DNA of 25,056 bases from contig DNTB01000017.1 in NCBI GenBank assembly GCA_003499525.1, positions 1-25,056 on the forward strand. Direction: 5' to 3'. Under the pieces are notes generated by a model, which saw only the letters and a list, made by a program, of their open reading frames with translations, did no database searches and had not been told where the DNA came from. A program made the translations under genes and the position numbers. Shown here piece by piece: positions 23,001-25,056 of the stretch. How positions within the stretch are numbered: position 1 is the first letter of the stretch; every line of letters starts with the position of its first letter. Source of the stretch: Flavobacteriales bacterium. Its GTDB lineage: Bacteria > Bacteroidota > Bacteroidia > Flavobacteriales_G > Salibacteraceae.

Positions 23001-24649
23001 CCGGAGATGGCGCCTGCGCAGGGTGTGGTGAAAAATCTGTCCTTCATGCGGTTTCAAGCCTTACAGAAGCCACTATGCGTCCACTGTTTCATAAAAAAGC
23101 CGAAAGACTTAGAAAAAAAGCAGACCGTATTGAAAAGCACGGGGTTCAGGTCTTAAATGAATTGAAATCACGTGATCAGGATAGCTATGACATTTTCCGA
23201 AGAACCATTCTTCATGTTCTAATGGGATTTGGAGGAGAAGATGGAAAAACAACGGACAGGTTGATAAAATCCAAGTTCGAAGGATCTGATAAGGACATGC
23301 TGGATGCTCTAGTAGCCGTTCTGAGGCAGGATGCTGTTAATCTTAAGGATATAAAAACAATTGAAGGCAGAATGCCCAATGGAATGTCTGCTATGGCCAT
23401 GACAGCTAATACGGGTTGTAATACCGTATACAGCTCAACACCTCCTAACAATCCGCACCCCTACCCATGGATGAATTCGTTGTTCCAGGATGGCGCTACC
23501 ATTGGTTGGCTCATAGGGGAAAGCTTTATCTATGATCATGCAAGATCATCAGTGCTACCAGAGCGCTTTTCAGATATGATCTTATCCGGCTTTGATAGAA
23601 CTTTCACAGAACAGGATTTCTTCGATCTTACGCATTTCACCGATATGATGATGACCGATCAGGAAGTGCTGGAGATGCCAAAAGTTTGGGCCATTGGTGG
23701 TGATGGAGGAATGGGTGATATCGGGTACCAAAATGTATCTAAAGCTATTCTTCAAAACAGACCTAACGTTCAAATCATGCTTCTTGATACTCATGTATAT
23801 TCCAATACAGGAGGCCAAAACTCTGAGTCTTCACCAATGCCGGGTGGATTTGACATGAATCAGTTTGGAATGGCAACACAAGGAAAGCAAACGGAACGAA
23901 AGTCCGTTTCAGAATCTTTTATAGCAGGACATGGGTCACCCTATGTGGCACAGGTATCCATGGCCAATTCATCGTTATTGTTCAAAGCAATATTGGACGG
24001 TCTGTATTACCGGGGTACTGCATTTTATCAGGCGTATACACCATGTATGCCCGAACACGGAATTCCCGATTATGCAGCCGAAGTACAGGCATTGAGAATC
24101 CGAGATAGCCGGGGAATGCCTGAGTTTACCTTCAACCCCTCCAAAGGTGAGATTTACTCCGACGCCCTGGACATCAAGTCCAATCAGAACTATGCTAAAG
24201 ACTGGGCGACCAAAAACGCTCCTGTAACCAAAAGCAGGTACACTTATACCGTAGCCCATTGGGCATTTAGCGAAGCGAGGTTCAGGTACCACCATAAAAA
24301 GGTTAAAGCCGGGGATCTAAACGGTATGGTTCGTTTAGAGGACAAATTGAATCTCATCACTATGGATGATATTGTACATCGAAGACACACAGACCCAAGC
24401 CATAGGTCCTTTATTCCTGACTTTGGAGTATACGCTGTCGATTATGACGATCAGGGAAATGAGGTCTACAGATCCATGTCGCGTCAAATGGTGATCTACG
24501 TTGTGGAGAGAAGAAAGGCCTGGAGAATGCTGCAGAGTAAGGCCGGAGTTACCAGCGACGACTACATCAAGCAAAAAGAGCTGTTGGCCAGGGTAGATAA
24601 AGGAGAGATTTCGGTAGAGGAAGTATTAAACGGATCAGTAACAGCTTAA
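20006..24649 (+). CDS. nifJ: Giant single-chain pyruvate:ferredoxin (2-oxoacid) oxidoreductase
   Basis: A 1547-residue PFOR-type enzyme that decarboxylates pyruvate or another 2-oxoacid to the acyl-CoA with thiamine diphosphate and reduces ferredoxin/flavodoxin. Domains in order: alpha-type PP domain (YPITPSTEMGE at 37-47, catalytic-Glu candidate E71, GARALTKHAL), C-terminal transketolase-like domain, gamma domain (VRFHSIGGWGMITTGK), and a 2[4Fe-4S] ferredoxin domain (C786/789/792/796 and C921/924/927/931). The TPP domain follows (GDGG at 1232-1235, SNTGGQNSE at 1266-1274), with proximal-cluster cysteines C1004, C1007, C1138 and C1347. It is about 315 residues longer than the 1232-aa Desulfovibrio enzyme as I recall it, mainly through an insert between the two ferredoxin motifs and another between C1007 and C1138. 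The usual ARQTG segment reads TLDTG, so the substrate may differ from pyruvate. Confidence 0.92.
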   Translation: MSKKNASVKYPGKRITTNGNLLVSAVEALAAEAGVFYPITPSTEMGENFQNIYAKGKLNAFGENLMAIEAEGEHAAQGGAIAMSVTGKRTVNFTSGQGVLYGVEQYYHAPGKLSTMVLEVGARALTKHALNVHCGHDDVYSTLDTGWNITFSKDAQQAADQALILRKVNENSLNPGINAQDGFLTTHLERTFLMPESDLVREYLGAPDDVIECPTEAQKILFGTTRRRVPKTMDLKNPILLGPVQNQEHYMNGIAARRNNFSEAILNFFEQAYEEFGRLTGRYYGLISEYNTEDAGTVFVTLGSGAENIEAVSDWLKENRGVNVGVIHINVLRPFPEAAIVEALRGKKNVIVLERTDEQLAGNNPLAKDIKVALSKAEENFTRNAHRGIEPLNPQTEKPNIFSGVYGLGSRDFRPEHIIGAYEYVHGQAKRQDGKGKDDGESFFYLGIDHPYAVQSKETPSGLPTGSIAVRFHSIGGWGMITTGKNLGMIIGEFSNYIANRDDRKDENGLAEEIIHVSANPKYGSEKKGAPTNYFMVAAPERIRVNCDLKHVDAVLCCDPKAFLHTNPLQGLNKGGSFVWESSEKTPEAAWERIPRKFRQEIIENDIRLFVLNGFDIAKKATSREDLQTRMQGNSFLGAFFKVSSFLQDYNIPDDEFLETVRRQYEVKFGRFGAGVVESNMQVMRAGFEEVFEVPYGEISADDKSSFLGNIVTPCEIELYDFHHADEEKSALFSMKAFDDEFRSGLGYDQPSSPLASVGMMASGTGSTSSKYVARREVPQWIVENCTQCMDCIVACPDTALPNTAQDISTILRTAIRNYVSQDENKDILLEKVPAIDEAVRAEMHVHSKIKGDDYRFNDIVKDKVNELGILDPESSVYEEFFGILDKVPIAYHKTKAIFNAIERKNPGEGGVFSIFVSDLCKGCGACVTACGSHEALKMIPETEEVHTDLQSAAGFLDLLRDTPKKYLGLYNADNPEESKMAALKFHMMQRSKYEALMSGDGACAGCGEKSVLHAVSSLTEATMRPLFHKKAERLRKKADRIEKHGVQVLNELKSRDQDSYDIFRRTILHVLMGFGGEDGKTTDRLIKSKFEGSDKDMLDALVAVLRQDAVNLKDIKTIEGRMPNGMSAMAMTANTGCNTVYSSTPPNNPHPYPWMNSLFQDGATIGWLIGESFIYDHARSSVLPERFSDMILSGFDRTFTEQDFFDLTHFTDMMMTDQEVLEMPKVWAIGGDGGMGDIGYQNVSKAILQNRPNVQIMLLDTHVYSNTGGQNSESSPMPGGFDMNQFGMATQGKQTERKSVSESFIAGHGSPYVAQVSMANSSLLFKAILDGLYYRGTAFYQAYTPCMPEHGIPDYAAEVQALRIRDSRGMPEFTFNPSKGEIYSDALDIKSNQNYAKDWATKNAPVTKSRYTYTVAHWAFSEARFRYHHKKVKAGDLNGMVRLEDKLNLITMDDIVHRRHTDPSHRSFIPDFGVYAVDYDDQGNEVYRSMSRQMVIYVVERRKAWRMLQSKAGVTSDDYIKQKELLARVDKGEISVEEVLNGSVTA

Positions 24650-24659
24650 TATTTGGAAA

Positions 24660-25034
24660 ATGGGCGATTTCAGGTTTGAAAATTTAATGAATGAAGCCGG
24701 ACTTTTATTAAGACGTGCGCAGGATGAACTCAATAAACCGGAAGAGGATGTTGTTCCTATTTCGATTTGCCTCGGCTCTAAGAAAGCAATTGATCTGTAT
24801 CTTAAAGCCTTTTTGGTCAAACATCAGGAAGAAAACATCGATGAGGGAAATTTGGCCGACAGGTTGAACAGATGTAAAGAAATTCAACCAGAGTTCAATT
24901 CGATCGATTTTGGTCCATTGGATTGTTTAGATGACACTTCATGCCGTATGGCAGACTACTGCATGTCGATAGGAAAAGTAGCCCAATGTCAGAATGTTGG
25001 GTCTGAAGTTCGAGAGCTAATCTTTAGAAAATAA
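24660..25034 (+). CDS. Cys-rich HEPN-like small protein next to the oxidoreductase
   Basis: A 124-residue, probably all-helical cytoplasmic protein. It has an N-terminal helix FENLMNEAGLLLRRAQDELN, then a helix with SKKAIDLYLKAFLVKHQ and LADRLNRCKEIQPEF, spaced like the helices of HEPN domains (A-x3-A(L/Y)KAFL ... L..C....PEF). The R-x4-6-H RNase motif of toxin-type HEPN is absent. The C-terminal half is rich in Cys (LDCLDDTSCRMADYC ... AQC; six Cys in all). It starts 10 nt after the oxidoreductase stop, so it is very likely co-transcribed. It may be an accessory or assembly partner of that Fe-S enzyme; this is inference. The HEPN resemblance is by eye and moderate. Confidence 0.65.
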   Translation: MGDFRFENLMNEAGLLLRRAQDELNKPEEDVVPISICLGSKKAIDLYLKAFLVKHQEENIDEGNLADRLNRCKEIQPEFNSIDFGPLDCLDDTSCRMADYCMSIGKVAQCQNVGSEVRELIFRK

Positions 25035-25056
25035 AAAAGAAGCTGTCTCATAACCG
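25033..25056 (+). other. Possible left arm of a terminator cut by the window end
   Basis: The stop codon is followed by an A-run and then GAAGCTGTCTCATAACCG to the end of the window. In Bacteroidota such an A-run plus GCTGTCTC arm is often the left half of a bidirectional terminator whose right arm would read GAGACAGC plus T-run; that half is outside the window, so the call is tentative. Confidence 0.2.

Noticed and set aside
25033..25056. Insertion-sequence end at the right edge (GAAGCTGTCTC)
   Set aside because: No transposase, target duplication or matching inverted repeat is visible within the window; half of a terminator is the simpler reading.

Overview
The window is a single-contig stretch of chromosome from a member of the Bacteroidota. 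The evidence is a type IX secretion C-terminal sorting domain, a TonB receptor with an N-terminal CarboxypepD_reg-like domain, signal peptides ending in A-x-A/Q, a DUF2807 lipoprotein, a BatA-like DUF58 protein, an RND pump fused to its outer-membrane channel, promoter-like TAnnTTTG boxes and a lack of Shine-Dalgarno sites. The sequence does not let me name a genus. All genes but one are on the + strand. I see no rRNA, tRNA, CRISPR array, insertion sequence or prophage gene.

Layout. (1) 1-387 has no credible gene but holds a GC-rich imperfect hairpin and a short direct repeat. (2) 388-9081 is a metal-handling locus: a small Cys-motif membrane protein (388), an OprC-like TonB-dependent copper-type receptor (842), a small His-rich membrane protein (3161), a 1437-residue heavy-metal RND pump fused to a TolC/CzcC-type outer-membrane factor (3582), and a His-rich lipoprotein adaptor (7900). 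Two RNA-level structures punctuate it: a nested stem-loop between the first two genes (761-821) and a perfect 11-bp hairpin plus T-rich tail that abuts the start codon of the His-rich protein (3122-3160). (3) 9142-11937 holds a SulP anion transporter, a small protein made of two sorting-domain-like modules with no cargo, and a lipoprotein. (4) 11977-15610 holds an orphan multi-pass membrane protein, then a tight four-gene unit: TPM-domain protein, membrane-anchored TPM protein with Gly-rich tail, pore-loop cation channel, and TerB-DnaJ co-chaperone. (5) 15685-17126 holds two tandem exported FKBP-type prolyl isomerases. They end at an intrinsic terminator located inside the 3' coding end of the convergent TIGR01777-type NAD(P)-binding gene (18029-17127). 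(6) 18122-19876 holds a DUF2807 lipoprotein and a DUF58/VWA-like protein. (7) 19877-25056 holds a palindrome with FNR-like half-sites, a very large single-chain pyruvate:ferredoxin/2-oxoacid oxidoreductase (1547 aa) with all expected Fe-S cysteines but two extra insertions, and a Cys-rich HEPN-like small protein 10 nt behind it.

How parts may work together. The receptor would bring a copper-type ion or complex through the outer membrane, while the RND/adaptor/outer-membrane unit would export metal. The pump lacks the CusA methionine ligands at the positions I could align, so import and export may concern different metals. The TPM/channel/co-chaperone unit looks like an envelope module. The oxidoreductase and its small neighbour look like one transcription unit, possibly oxygen-regulated. 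Most of these are inferences from motifs read by eye; no database search was available.
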